Below, in pieces: positions 24,720 to 37,354 of a DNA stretch of 64,000 bases. This stretch comes from Pseudoscleropodium purum (lineage: Eukaryota; Streptophyta; Bryopsida; Hypnales; Brachytheciaceae): contig OZ017795.1 of assembly GCA_963969395.1 (NCBI GenBank), positions 13,144,001-13,208,000 of the forward strand, given 5' to 3'. A program made the translations under genes and the position numbers. Position 1 is the stretch's first letter. Every line of letters starts with the position of its first letter. The notes beneath the pieces were generated by a model, which saw only the letters and a program-made list of their open reading frames with translations, searched no databases and was not told the DNA's origin.

Positions 24720-27700
24720 TCAGGAGTTCTGGGTTCCAGATAACAAGGCAGCAAACACAATTAGGCACCCTGCACCCCAAGCCAATGGACTCATAGTCTC
24801 GTGAAGTAACACTGCAGAAAACAAAGCTGCCCAAACAGGTTGCAATGAATAATACACCTGCGGAAAAAGTAACACCCCGAGTATCAGGCTGAGAACTGAG
24901 GGAACTCATCAAGTCTAAGGTAGGGGTACCCATTAGCGTGGGGGTCCCTTTCCCATGAGTTGAAAAGTCACCCATTTACAACGCAAGTGCCATCCAAACA
25001 CATGGTTTGTAACAAATGAGATCAACTTCTAGGTTCTAAGATAATAAAAAAATGTTTCCATGAGATACATGGGTTCAAGGGTAGTCAAATCATGCCTACT
25101 TCTTCAAACTTCAAAAACTCAAAACTTATTCATACAATGCTGGCATCCAAATTTTAAGTGCAATGAATTGCTCTGAAGAAATGGAGCAACCAGCTAAACG
25201 AAACCCAACGGGGCTTGCACCCAACTAGCAACCCAAAAGAGGAAGCACGAGTTCACCTGTGCTTCAGAAGGAGGAACGGTTCTCTGCCCAACAAATTGTG
25301 CAAGGTGCGCCAAAGTTCCCGGAACAAGAGCACCATATATGGTTGCGCCTAAAATTTCGGGGCTGGTCAGGCCTTGCCACGCCAACGCACCATCTCTTCC
25401 TGCAGCACATCATGTATCATCCATGCCCACCGTAAGATTTCCAGAGCTTAGAGATGTCCAATCATCAAATAAAACTGCTCTTAAACTGCATTTAAAATCG
25501 TGCAGGATGTTACTGAGAACTGCAGAAAGAAGACAGATCATTAGAAGAAACTACATCGCCATTTTGTGCACAAAGCTGCTTCATTTCCTGTAATCATAAT
25601 TGCGCAATCCCTAGAGAACTTTAGTTTTGCATGATGACAGATGTACTACGTGGCAAAAAACTGCCTTGCTGGCACAGACTCTTAATCTTGACAAGTGTAT
25701 GACATTTTGACACATGGATGGTCAACTACTTGGGAACTCAATGGAACTCAAGGACCGAATCTGCACAGATTTCTTGTAATGGAAGGAAGCTTTCTACAAA
25801 AAAGATAGAATGAAGTCTCATACCATCAAGTGTAGCATTTAAATAGTCATAGCCTGCCCAGGCGAAGGTGAACGCAGAGGAAACTATCATGACCCGGGTA
25901 GAGAGCTCCAGTGCTGACATCTTCTTTGCATGAACTCCTAACCTGATGGTATTGACAGCATAGAAAAATGCTGCAGCTAGAACTTCGAGGTCTCCCATAA
26001 TAGCGGATTGACATCCTGAAGACCCCTCACTGAATAACAGTAAATGCATCAGATGATTATCATTTGGCACTTCGAACAATAGAACAGAAAATGTTGTTCT
26101 CAACATAATGAAAATGCATGTGAGCGGTCCTACGTGGTATCCACAACATCACCCTCACATATGTACAACAGATTACAATCTTACCATTGCACAAGCAGCG
26201 TCTGCACAGTCACATCATTTGTGGCGTATATCAGGACACCTAGCCATCATGAAAGTTTGAAAGTCCAAGAAGGACACCTGCACAAAAGGCTAGAGATGCT
26301 CCCACCAGCTGCAGCACCTTCGCTCCCAAGCGTACTCATGAGGACGACACCCGTCAAGGCAAGGAAGGCAGAAACCCACGTGATTTTACTGACGCGGCTT
26401 CCAGATACAGCGGAAATCAGAGGCACTAAGACGGTGATGGTTTGCAAGATGAAGCCAGCCCTAGTTGCAGTGGTGCTTCCCAGTGCGGATGTCTGTGAGC
26501 ACGTGAGCACCAAATTTAGCCCAAATGTCACATGCCAGCTTTTACATACGAATCTCATGACACGCTAGTGAATTGTCTGCCACCTTGGTCAACATCTTGT
26601 ACAATTATGAAAACAATTTAGGTCAGATACCCCAGGAAGTTCACCATCTGCACAAGACATAAACTCACATCCTCTTTTAGGAAAGCATTAGATGGATAGT
26701 AGTAGTATACAGAACTAGACGTTCTCAAGCAGATGGCAGGCAACGATGTCCAATTCGCAGCATGGAGACCCCTAGTCCATTTACAAAATCGAAAAGGCAA
26801 TGAGATCAAATCCCAAGGAATCCTTTTTGGTACATTTTTCATTAGACACTACGCAGGATATCTTGCACGCCATTCTGACCGTATCAAAAACTCTGTTCAA
26901 TTATCTCCGAAGAGTATGTCATTTACGGATGTCTTCGAAGAGCACCCTGAAGCTCGATTCGGGGTCTTCGGTCCTCAAAGCATCCTGCCTGGAGTAACAA
27001 CCCTACAGTATGTTGGGTTACCTCTATAGGACAAACTAGACGCAATCCATGGGCTAAGATAGAAAGGAGAATCGTCACCATTTACTTGAGAACAAAATTT
27101 TAAATTTGCCCATCGCTGGAATTGAGAATTGCATACACAAGCAAACCAAAGGGGAGTTCTGTGAGACAAAACCTGTAGAGCTGTACCAAGAAACGTCCAC
27201 CATCCCAACTCAGCTGCAGCAACCCAGCTGTTCCCAGCTATTGGCTCGCTCACAGATATCGCAGCTCCGTTATGATCCGACTTCTTCACAACTTTCTCCA
27301 GAGGTTGTAGAAGTAGAAAAAATGCTACAGACGCCACTGAAGGCAAGACAAACAACAGCAAAAAGATTTATAGTTCATCATATTCAAAAAATGTGCTTTC
27401 AAAAATAAGAAAAAACTAAATCACCATATGACTCTCCCAGTCAGGAAACGAGCTGTAATCAACGGCATGTTCCAAATTCATCCCACTCTGAACGAAATAA
27501 CCTAATTGTCAGAGACTAAACCATTCAGTCCAAGGGCTACAGCACCTTGGTCAAGGATATTCTCTTTCTCACAAGTTTGTACTTGCGCTGATTAATATTA
27601 TCGTGTACTTGATTTCTTACAGTTAGATTCTGTTTGTAAGATTTAGCTCCCAAGCACAGACAGAAATATTAAAAATTGTTCGAAAACATGCAAATTCTTA

Positions 27701-28176
27701 CTGAAGTAGAATTCGGAGAACGAGAATCTCCCGTTTTCACAACACGTACCCTTGCGAGACAAGGTGATGATGCTGGCCGATGGAGCCAACGGTTGCGAAT
27801 AGATGAAGCGCAGAGCAGGTCCATACGACCCCCACATGAGCGGCACCAACAGCAAGTACAACCTCGCTTTCACATCCGTGCTCAACCAAACCTTTTCTCC
27901 TCCATCTCCGCCCTCCACAACCGGTTCCACAACAACCTCCACATAAGTCTCGCCCTCGTCCCGCTTCAGCCCGCGAACCCTAAAACGATCAAACCCCAAT
28001 CGAATTCGCCTCTCTTGCGAATCATCAAAGGTTTGATTCCATCGAACTCTCGGTTGTACCAGAAATCTCCTCTCCTTCACAACACTAAACCCTGATTGGA
28101 GTCTCAATTGAGATGATGCAAGGGTTGGTGGAGCTGCAATTGGAAGTGGAAGAAATGAAGCTTCACATGAATACAT
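24720..28176 (-). CDS. EamA/DMT-family membrane transporter, probably plastid (six exons)
   Basis: Exons on the - strand: 28176-27750, 27336-27173, 26492-26278, 26029-25824, 25399-25257 and 24857-24720. All joins use GT-AG and keep frame, giving 1293 nt (430 aa) to TGA. Residues 1-100 are Ser/Pro/Arg-rich, like a chloroplast transit peptide. From about residue 104 there is a chain of hydrophobic segments typical of a ten-helix drug/metabolite transporter with two EamA repeats (VPLMWGSYGPALRF, TSALGSTTATRAGFILQ, VYYSLQPVWAALFSAVLLHE). The WG and SATRAGF-type motifs fit plastid/cyanobacterial EamA proteins. The substrate cannot be read from sequence. An in-frame upstream ATG at 28401 would add 75 residues; 28176 was chosen because its product starts like a transit peptide. 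Splice sites are predicted by eye. Confidence 0.85.
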
Positions 28177-29546
28177 CTTGAGGAATTGAGTGATTGTTTT
28201 ATTCAATTTGACTGCAAAATTCAAAGAGAAAAGATGTTCAAACGGATTCGGGGAACAGCAGAATCGAATGAATTCGAATTGAGGGCGATCTAATTTTTTT
28301 CGTAAGCCACTACAGTACTGGAAAATTTTGGATACATCTGCAAGTCGCAATCGGTAGCTGGAGAATCCGCCTCGCACCCCATTGCCGTTGTCATTGAGCA
28401 TCGGAAATCATCCATCCGAATCTTCGAACATTCATCTAAATATTCAAACTTCCAACAGAGGACAACGAGCGGGCTCAGTGAAGTGCACAGATATTTCTTC
28501 AATACGCATGCAATACTTGGGTGATACTTGGTGATATTTATATCAAATTTAGGTAATACCTAGGTGAAATTTGGTTGTTGGTCTTTAAATATAAATATAG
28601 AAGTAATTTGGCTATTTTGAACCAAAAATAATAATAATAATAATAATAATTACCAAAAGTAGCCAATGTCTTTGGGTTGTAGCAAACTAGTAAAAAATTA
28701 TGCATGAAAAATAAACAATGTGGGGTTCATTGGACATTATTTTATATAGCTTAGGAAATGCAAAGTTGGGAATCCCTCTTAACTAAGGTACATAGTGATG
28801 ATGTAATTCCTATAGTTACTTATAAGTACAAGTGCATCCCGGTATGAGTAGGCCTTTAATTCACACCAATCTAATTAAAGGGTTGGAGTTATTTCCTTCT
28901 CTGGAATGTTGGGTTCAAATTTAAAAAATATGACTTCTATCACTGTCTAAAATTTAGATGAAGAGTAAAGATCTAGAAGTTGTCAAATTTCACTCCAAGG
29001 TGAGTCAAGTTTTGAAGACATAGTTTGTCTTTAAATATTACAATTATAGTGGACAATTATTTGGATATTTCAACTTCTAAAAGTTAAATTTCCAAATAAA
29101 ATTTTTGATGCAAGTTAGATCAAGTGTGAGTCTTGAAGCTTAGTATGTCTAGCACACTTTAACTACTATAATCACCTTGTAGAATTATCACTAATAATTA
29201 ATCACTTCTTTGATGGAATCTCACCTCTGAAAAGTTTTTGAAAAAAGTGTTCACTTATTTAATCTAGAAATAAAATAATACATCAATGTAATTAATTTCT
29301 TTAAAAATTTTATAAACCTATATTGAGTAATACTTTTGGAGTTTGGAGACCTCGATTCGCCCCTAATCTCTAATACATCCATAAATACCTCTAAAGTCTA
29401 AATGCAATAAAATGAGGATGTCTTTCAAATAATCACCTAATGTACTAAAAAATGGTTTAAGCCATTAATTTCATTTGACTAAACAACAAACATTATAGAA
29501 TATTGCAATACAATTCTTAGTATCTAGATTTTTTTAAATGAATTTA
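28177..29546. other. Transporter 5' flank and AT-rich spacer
   Basis: The first ~300 bases are less AT-rich and should contain the leader and promoter of the - strand transporter gene. An (AAT)n microsatellite of about seven units lies near 28627-28650. Beyond it no gene is seen. Confidence 0.55.
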
Positions 29547-30277
29547 GAAAATGAGACTAAAACTAAAAATTTTATAATAGATTTTGAGTAGTTTTGATTA
29601 TTGAGGACATTACTTGGTGAAATGCATTTTTGTATTTACAACAAATGTTCACTTATCTAATTTATTGACTTATCAACTTCACTTGATAATTCAAAGATTT
29701 CTTGAAAGGCACATAGCTTATCCTTGATCAATAAAGACACACTAGTCAAATTCAAGATATAACTATTAGAGAGGTGTCAAAAATACATTAGGTTTAAAAT
29801 AGAAATACAAGTTGGATAAATGATGTTCAAACTGAAATTATAAAAAAACAAAAAAGAACTTTACTTTGTCTCCTCAATTTACAAAAATATATATATTTAT
29901 TGATGCTTGACTACCACTCTCACTTCACAACTAGTGAGGACTAAACATGTACCTAGTGAACAATAAGTTGCAACAATTAGAACTACATGTTTAGAAGTGC
30001 AATAAAAACACTAATGCCCTAACTTAGAATTCTCCTACAAAATTAGAACCAAACCGTCAATTAAAGTCAAACCCTTGCTTATTTGGAAAAGATGTTGCAA
30101 ATAATCTTCCTTATGAGTTATGAACAATACCTAACTTTTACACCTGTTTCATATATGGATGGGTACCTCTTGTAGATGAAATCCTTTGTCCATTTAATTG
30201 TCTAGTTTGGTACAGAGGGAAATTGCCATGGCATCATTGGTTTTGTCCATCTGGTGCATACCTTCATACTAGGAACC

Positions 30278-30550
30278 CAGGGATGACAAATTAGTACGTC
30301 CGCCCCAAAATAGCGTCCGTAACCCGGACGTCCGTCCTCACGGACGCAGCGTCCCTCCCGCCGTCGAAAGGCGGACGCCGGGGCGGACAAGGCGGGGCGG
30401 ACGGGGCGGGCGGGGGCGCGGGGCGGGGTGGACAGGGCGGGATGGACAGGGCAGGACGGGGCGGACGGGCGGACACGAATGTCGGCGGATGCCGCGGACA
30501 CAACGTTCGCGTCCGGACGTCTCGGACGTCCGACTGTCCTGTCAACCCTG
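30278..30550. mobile_element. GC-rich non-autonomous hAT-type MITE (273 bp)
   Basis: Ends are inverted repeats CAGGGATGACA and (complement of the right end) CAGGGTTGACA, matching the CAGGG(N)TG ends of hAT elements. A perfect 8-bp target duplication TAGGAACC lies at 30270-30277 and 30551-30558, which is the hAT length. The interior is an extreme GC island of GGCGGAC/GGGGCGG-type repeats in AT-rich DNA, with several CGGACG/CGTCCG inversions. It has no transposase. Frames crossing it on the - strand are low-complexity Pro/Arg/Ala and not genes. Confidence 0.88.
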
Positions 30551-31059
30551 TAGGAACCGGATGTCCAATGGAATTATATTTGTGAAATCTCCTTTGTAGT
30601 TGCACTATTGTTCTATGGAAGCTCTTTCACAACTCCTTTTTTCTTGAACAAATTTGTTTTGTCTACAAGACAAAGTTTGGGATTACCTCCCAACTTGATT
30701 CCAAACTTATCTCCTACATTACAACTTCATCTCGAGTTTTAGCAGGAGTGGATGATGATGACAATTTCATCAAGCAAACATCTATCAAGTGTGAATGCTC
30801 TACATGACAAAATCTAACCTATAACTAATGAAATTGCAAAAAGTTTCATCGATTGATTGTGGATGTCTATTATAAAATGGGCCTTACTAATGAGAATTCA
30901 ACCAATTAACGTAAAAAAGTACATCTATCTACAACCATCTTAGATTTCAAATTTGATATCTAAATGCTATAAATAGTCCTTGTAACTAACAAATACTTCC
31001 TACCTACCAAGGTTCTACAAATATATCCTGCCGGTGCCTCGATAGGCCAGAGTTTCAAT

Positions 31060-31230
31060 CCGGACTATAAAACTAATGCTGCAATCCCATCTTCCATCCT
31101 TTCCCTTTTGTATTCACCGTTCTTGCTCATGAAGCTTTGTTGCGACATAATTTCTTCTCCCATGATTGATATCTCTCCAATGATGTCCTCTGTCTTCCAC
31201 CTTTTGGAATGGGAGCTTGATTCAGGCAGA
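31060..31230 (+). promoter_or_regulatory. Orphan copy of the SAUR-like gene promoter/leader
   Basis: The sequence around TATAAAA (31066-31072) and the following ~160 bases align base for base, with substitutions, to the SAUR-like promoter at 36055-36235. Shared strings include ggactataaaa/agactataaaa, ccccatcttcca-like text, and gctcatgaagcttt followed by g(t/g)tgcgacat. No coding region follows; copy B starts directly after. Confidence 0.7.
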
Positions 31231-32612
31231 GCAAAATGAAACTAAAAAATAAAATAAAATTTATTATAATAGATTTTGAGTAGTTTAGATTGTTGAGAAG
31301 ATTACTTGGTAAAATATATTGGTATATAAGAAATGTCTACTTCTCTAATTTCTCAACTTCTCAACTTCAATTGGCAATTCTAACTTAGGTGAATAACTTC
31401 ATCTTAATCAATAAAGACTCAAGCACACTAGGTTTAAGATAGTCAAATAAAACTATTAGCTAGTTAGATAAATGGTGTCCAAACTAAAGTTATACAAAAA
31501 CATTGTTTTGTCTCTACAATTTACAAAAATATATTTTACTATTGCTTGATTACCACTTTGACTTCATAGTTATCATATTGGATGGACTGTTTGTCCAAAC
31601 TGTACAATTTTCCCGTTTGATTGAGACATCTAATGACCCTTAGCCATCCAATGTGACTACTTTAAGGAAGTCACATTGTTTGTCTAGTCTATTTGAAACA
31701 TTTGAAATGCCCACCCATCTTGAACGTCAAGTGATCCCAAATGTGACAACAATGTTTGACTTCACATCTAGTGAGGGGTGAGGACTAGGCATGAACCTAG
31801 TGAACAATAATCCACAACATTTAAAACTACATGCTTGTAAGTTCATTGAAAACATTAGTATCCTAACTTAGAATTCCATTGCTAAATTAGAACCAAATTT
31901 GTGCCAATTTGGAGTCAATGTTGCAAACACCCACTCAAGCCAACTAATTAATTAACAACTAGTACTTTGATTTAGTAATGAAATTTCTATGGCTAAATTA
32001 GAACCAAATCCTTGTCAATCATTAAAAAAATTATGGACTCAAGAAGTGCCCCCAAGTTTTGATAAAGCAAGCCTAAATTAACTTGCCTAAACTACCTATA
32101 AATTAGTACTATAATTTCACTTGAAACATCAATGTCTTGTGTGATGAACATTCAAAAAATATTTAAGAAAATTCTATCGAGGTACGAAGGTACAAAGGTA
32201 CACTATTGAAATAATAAACTTATTCATATTGAAAGCATTGTTAAGGTCAATTGGAGTACTTCCAAATGCATAGTACTTCACCCTTTCAAATTAAATACTA
32301 ATCAAATGGTAGTACAAGTTCTTCTCATAATGAAGCAAGGGAGTCCTCAACCAATGGTGGTGGAGCTTCATGCTTCAAGCCATGATGATTATGTGCATCC
32401 ATCTTGAGCGGAGATAGGGGAATTGTTTTGGTGAATTAATTGTGAAGTACAATTAAAGCAATTTATGGGGGTCTGGAAAGTTCATTGTGAGGGGCAATTC
32501 TTGAGTCCATAATTTTTCTAATGTTGGAAATGGTGCTGCAAATGGTACTTCTAATAACTGCTATTCTAACTTACTCATGAGAATTCAACCACTAAATCAT
32601 ACCCATGCCAAC
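31231..32612. repeat. Diverged segmental duplication, copy B
   Basis: Starts again with aaaatgaaactaaaaaataa and attataatagattttgagta, as copy A does. It then follows the order of copies A and C as far as the agacactct motif near 32635. It carries the Mutator-like insertion at 31567-31754 and lacks the promoter-like end. Confidence 0.7.
31567..31754. mobile_element. Mutator-like MITE (188 bp) with empty sites in sister copies
   Basis: The insert is flanked by the 10-bp direct repeat TTTGACTTCA (31557-31566 and 31755-31764). The corresponding spot in copy C near 35537 reads straight through tttgacttcacatctagtg with no insert. The ends are weak inverted repeats (GTTATCATATTGGAT versus GTTGTCACATTTGGGAT). 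A 9-10 bp duplication suggests the Mutator superfamily, but the degenerate ends leave that open. Confidence 0.6.
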
Positions 32613-32752
32613 AAGGTATGTGCACCTAGAAAAAAGACACTCTACTAATTATGCCATCTATCCACAATTATTCTAGATTTTAAGTGTGAAATTTTGGATA
32701 GATAGATGGCACAATTAGAAGAGTGTCTCTTTTAAATGTACATAATTTACCC
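32613..32752. repeat. Inverted repeat at the end of copy B
   Basis: Left arm AGACACTCTACTAATTATGC then CATCTATCCA (about 32635-32664) pairs with the right arm that ends GAAGAGTGTCT (about 32694-32728). Weaker pairing extends outward to GGTA at both edges. Copy C retains only a left-arm-like part. It is a foldback MITE or a local inverted duplication. Confidence 0.6.
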
Positions 32753-34767
32753 TACCAATTTGGTTTGGAGAAGATACTTGCCTCCAAAGCGAGGCTAAAA
32801 TCTTCATCTATATTTATTTTTCAACAAATCCAATCATAGGATTTGATCTTTGGTTAATTTATTCACTTGCATTTTTCCAAAATTTTTAAGTGAATTTTCT
32901 CATTGATTTCAAGTTTAATGTGCCTTTAGAAACTTCAATATGTAGGATTTCCTAGCCCCTCTAAATATGGAGTTTGTCTTTCAACATTTCTAGAAAAAAT
33001 ATGTCTATCTCATAACTTGTACTCTTTGTTGTCCTAAAATGATCTTCTTGTTGGTCTTAATTTTTTGTCCTAAAATGATCTTAATGTTGCAAATTGGTCA
33101 AATTTGGCTTTCAATTGCTAAGTATCTAGGACCAATAAACAACTTCAAGAAGAGTTTTCCCCTTTATCCATGCAATCATCAATCAAAAGACAAATGAAAT
33201 GATTGAAGGGGTTAACAAGTGTAGGTCAAAGACTATGTTTTAACCAAAAATGCTCCAAAATTGCCATTTCTAATACAAGTACCAAATTTTAAAAGAAAAA
33301 AATTTTTGAACACATAAAATCATAGATTCTTGTCGTACACTAGTTTGAAAATATGTAGGAAAAATTTTAGAAAATTTCTACCTTTGTAGATTGCAAGATA
33401 TTAGCGTTTGAATCAACAAAAATCCTTTTTTTTGTCCCTACCAAAAAAATGGGTAGCTGCACTTTACAAGATCACATTTGTATGAAAAAATGTCCAAAAT
33501 TTATTTACTCTTTGGATTCATTTTCCAAGTCAAGTTAGCTACATTTTTGGAAAATTTTAGATCATTTGGGATTGTGCAACATATAGGAAAAAAATAGTAA
33601 GTAGAAAGAAATAGAGAAAAATTTAAAACACTAAATTGTTAAGAATTTAATTATAAAATTGAAAAATTTTAATTCCAATAGTTGTAATTTAGTAATAAAC
33701 GCTCTACAGTGTATGCTTTTATTTTTTCACAAAAAATATTGAAAACCAAGTTAAATAAAGAACTCCAAAGTTTATTTTAGAGTAGAGAATTTATAACTAC
33801 CCGCAAACAAGTACACCTCATAACTTTCATCTCATAAATCAAAATGGAATGATTAAAAGCTTTGCACATATATATAAATCTAAAAAATCAATTTCAAATT
33901 TTTACTTTAGAAAAAGGTGATTTAAAAAAAAAAATTAGACTACTTGCCGAGCATTGAAAATTACATATCATGCAATAACTTTTGAAGCATGGAGTCAAAA
34001 GTTATGAAAATTGTTGAGCCTTGAAGCTAATCTTTGGGCACATGTTGTGTGAAAATCTCACAAAAAAAAAAGGAAAATTTTCATTTGTAGTGAGTTGCCC
34101 AAAATTGTTATGTTGTCAAAAATGCAATTTGTTATTTTAGGGATTAATCAACATTGTTTGTTCTTATTTTTTGCATCTATTGAGTATTGCTTGATTGAAG
34201 GAGATAAAGCTTTGGAAGGTGAAACATATGTGTGGTGTTAGGCCCATACTGAGTGCCCACAAAATATTGACCTTGCACTCAAGAATTAAGAGTCCACTGG
34301 TACACTTTGAAAATGCCTCCAAAATTGCAGTTTTCAATATTCCAAATTTCAAAGTTTCTAGGATGCTAAGAGTAGAGAAAAAACTCTATATACAATACAA
34401 AATGTTTTTTTAAAATTTTATTTTCTACCTTTATCAAAAACATTTTGTCCAATAAGAAGACCATTTAAGGATGGACGGAGGTAGTGACATTTTAGGCAAT
34501 ATATTCAAAATTGGATTGAGAATTTATTAAAAAAATCTAACTAAAATTCATCTTTTAAAAAAATTACAAAGCAGAAGGGGTACTAAATGAAACAAAAAAC
34601 TAAATTGCTAATAACTTGCATAAGAAATTGATAATTGTTAATCCTAATTATGAGAATGTTCTAGTAAATAATTGATATCTTTCTGTTAAATTTTCTTTTT
34701 ATTTGAAAATTTTCAAAATTGAGTGCAAAAGATTGCTTTCATCAAAAAGCAATATGGACTTTCTATA
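32753..34767. other. AT-rich spacer with weak dispersed-repeat copy 3
   Basis: Near 33230-33420 the text resembles copies 1 and 2 of the dispersed repeat (tgttttaaccaaaaatgctc, later gattgcaagatatt). No frame above 75 codons or motif supports a gene here. Confidence 0.45.
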
Positions 34768-34900
34768 AGGTTGTTTGACTCTAGGCAACAATGCAAATAC
34801 ATCAAAAAATGAAATAAAAATATTTTAAAAATAATATATGACATCACGTTGCAATTTCAATTATATATATATAATAGTACTAGTTAGAGTCAAACAGCCT
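34768..34900. mobile_element. Possible small MITE (133 bp)
   Basis: Ends AGGTTGTTTGACTCTA and, in complement at the right, AGGCTGTTTGACTCTA form a 16-bp inverted repeat with one mismatch. The interior is AT-only-like and includes a (TA)n run near 34861. No exact target duplication is seen, so the superfamily is unclear. Confidence 0.5.
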
Positions 34901-35279
34901 TGTAGAGTTACTAGAGTATATACAAAATTTTGTTTCTAATAAAATTAATTCATTTTTTTAGAATATTGTATTAATTACCTAGTTTCATGTTGAAATGAAA
35001 TAAAAGCTATTAACATTTGCAAAATTTATTGAAATGACTTTAAACAAAGCTTCACGCATAGATTAGGATGATTAGCATCCATTCCTTAACATTTCATTCC
35101 CAAATTGCATTTTATAAAGTCAAAAGAACTTGCCCAAATTCTCCCCAAATTAATGGTGAAATTGAAATTTATAAATAAATCATAGTCTAACTGTCTAAGC
35201 CTAATTTAAAAAAATTATTTTTATTAATAAAATTTAATTTTTTTTACATCTATTATTAAAATTGTTTTTTCCTAACACT

Positions 35280-36055
35280 ATTGTTCACAAATGTTCACTT
35301 TTCTAATATCTTGACCTATCAACTTCACTTGACAATTTCAAAAGTGGATAACTTATCTAGTTATCTTTGATCAATGAAGACACACTAGGTTCAAGATATA
35401 ATAACTACCAATTAGGTATTTCAAATACACAAGGTTCAAGATAGAATTACTAGTGTCCAAACTAAAGTTATACAATAAAAACATTGCTTTTTCTCTTCAA
35501 TCTACAAAAATGTATTTTACTATTGCTTGACTACCACTTTGACTTCACATCTAGTGAAGAGTAAAGAGTTAAGATTAGGCTTTAACCTAGTGAACAACAA
35601 ATCACATCAATTAGAACTACATGTTTGCAAGTTCAGTGAAAACACTAGTGCTCTAATTTAGAATTTTCCTGCTAAATTTGAAACAAACTCATGCAAATTT
35701 GGAGCCAAAGATGTTGACAACCATTAAAGCTAACTAACTAGCTAACAACCACTAATCACTTTTATTAGCATTAAAAACTCCATAGCTAAATTAGAACCAA
35801 ATCCTAAATTAGAACCAAACCCTTGCCTATTTTAAGAAGATGTTGCAAATAGTCCTCCTTATTATGATTGGTATTCTAATTTAGTAATGAGAATTTACCC
35901 AAATAAGGTAAAAGAGACACTCTCTTGAGCGACCATTATCTACAACCATCTTAGATTTCAAGTTTGATACCCAAACAGTCCCCGTAAGTAACAAACTAAC
36001 TATCTACTGAGGTAGGTTCCACAAACCTACCCAGTGCCTCGTTAGGGGGGTTTCA
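35280..36055. repeat. Segmental duplication, copy C (upstream of the SAUR-like gene)
   Basis: Shares ordered blocks with copies A and B: caaatgttcacttttctaat, cttcactt, cacactaggttcaagatat, ttgacttcacatctagtg, agaactacatgtttgcaag, aagatgttgcaaata. It lies directly upstream of the SAUR-like gene, so it is probably the parental location, with A and B derived from it. Confidence 0.7.
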
Positions 36056-36063
36056 ATCCAGAC

Positions 36064-36070
36064 TATAAAA
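36064..36070 (+). promoter_or_regulatory. TATA box of the SAUR-like gene
   Basis: TATAAAA lies about 220 bases upstream of a consensus 5' splice site (36283) and is conserved in the duplicated promoter copy at 31066-31072. Transcription would start near 36095-36105 by normal spacing. Confidence 0.6.
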
Positions 36071-36282
36071 GTAGTGCCGGCAACCCCATCTTCCACCTTT
36101 TTTCTCTTTTGTATTTGCCGCTCCTGCTCATGAAGCTTTGGTGCGACATGATTTATCCTCCCACGATCGATATCCCACCCGACGACGTCCTCTGACCTCT
36201 TGCTTCTTGAGAGCTCGATCCGGCCAGCGCCAGCGCGCTTGCATTGCGATCGAAGAATTCACGGTGGGTGGCAGCTCGAAAC

Positions 36283-37354
36283 GTAAGTACCTGAACTAGC
36301 TTGCATTGTGTCTGAGGCGCGCGCGTCTGAGGCCGCGCGCGGAGCTTCGATTGATCATAGCTAGCTACAGCAGGTTTGCATGAGCAAGCGCAATTCACTT
36401 GAAGTCTCTCTTTGCGCACGTGTGGGGTGGAAATTGTCATGTACGTGCGTCGAGCTCAGCTCCGCGCCTGATGTCGTCGTCGTCTGGGGCTGAGACTGCT
36501 GGGCTGTTGGCTTTTGGTTTAATCCGTAATTTGTTGTAAACATGAGTATAGAGAGCGCAGCTGATTTGACAAAAAGCAAAACCCGATCGGAGGTGCAATC
36601 GATACACGTGCTTTATTATTTATTTTTTAAGACTGTCGGTGTCGGTTGTCGGTGTTTTCACTGTTTTGTTTTGTGGTTTTCTTGTACGTGTAGCTGATCT
36701 CACTCTCGATCTGAGCGCGCGCTCGTCTGTACGCACTTACTTAGCTTGTCTATTTAAGTTGTCTTTTTGTTCCGATTTGTTTTGGGGTCCCTCCGTTCTC
36801 ACTGCAGTATGTTGGCCAAATTTTTAGAACTCAAGAGAGATGCTTCTGTTGGGATGATTTATGTTACACTGCGCAATTCATAGTGTAACTTTTGGGCTGT
36901 GTGTTGTACTCCATCATCACCATGGAATTGCACTGCAGATCTGAGCTGCTGAGTCTAGGGGGCTTTTTGGATTTCTCTATTGTTACCGTTTGGGTCTAAG
37001 TATTGGTCTTTTCGGCATGTCTCACAGCCCGATCACGTAATTCTTGAAAACGATTTTCAATTCAATCCTTATCGCAGAACTAAACCGTAAAAGAATGTCG
37101 AGTTTTTACATGCTTTTGGGCTATGCTTTTAGGATTTAGGGCAGCTGCAGGATCTATCTATTGCAAGGATCGATTGAACTGAAAATCGTCCTGTTTTAAT
37201 TCCTTGAATTGGGTTGTTCCACCCTTTTATGCAGCTAGTTCAAGCTGGGTCTAATGGTTCCCATGGACGCCAACTTCTCATGCCGTGAAGCATGCCTTAG
37301 ATCGATTGCCATGTTAGTCCTGATCAGTTTTTGTGTGTTTACTTCCACCTGCAG
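36283..37354 (+). other. Predicted intron in the 5' UTR of the SAUR-like gene
   Basis: The donor AAAC|GTAAGT at 36283 and the acceptor TTACTTCCACCTGCAG ending at 37354 bracket 1072 bases with no credible coding frame. The start codon follows eight bases after the acceptor. This is predicted from consensus only. Confidence 0.6.

Larger units (their letters stand above)
29547..31230. repeat. Diverged segmental duplication, copy A
   Basis: Begins gactaaaactaaaaatttta and shares ordered blocks with copy B (from 31231) and copy C (35280-36250): the attttgagtagttt string, caaatgttcactt, caattagaactacatgttt, ttgcaaata and others. Its last ~180 bases match the promoter and leader of the SAUR-like gene. 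About 770 bp near 30116-30885 are absent from copy C and contain the hAT-like MITE. Confidence 0.75.

Noticed and set aside
24637..24975. 112-codon - strand frame as a separate gene
   Set aside because: It is the wrong frame across the last transporter exon and its flanking intron.
26644..26660. 17-nt micro-exon (MVNFLG) in the transporter gene
   Set aside because: Its length breaks the frame, while direct joining of 27173 to 26492 is in frame and fits the family pattern.
30202..30605. Pro/Ala/Arg-rich ORFs on the - strand
   Set aside because: They are translations of the GC-rich repeats of the hAT-type MITE.
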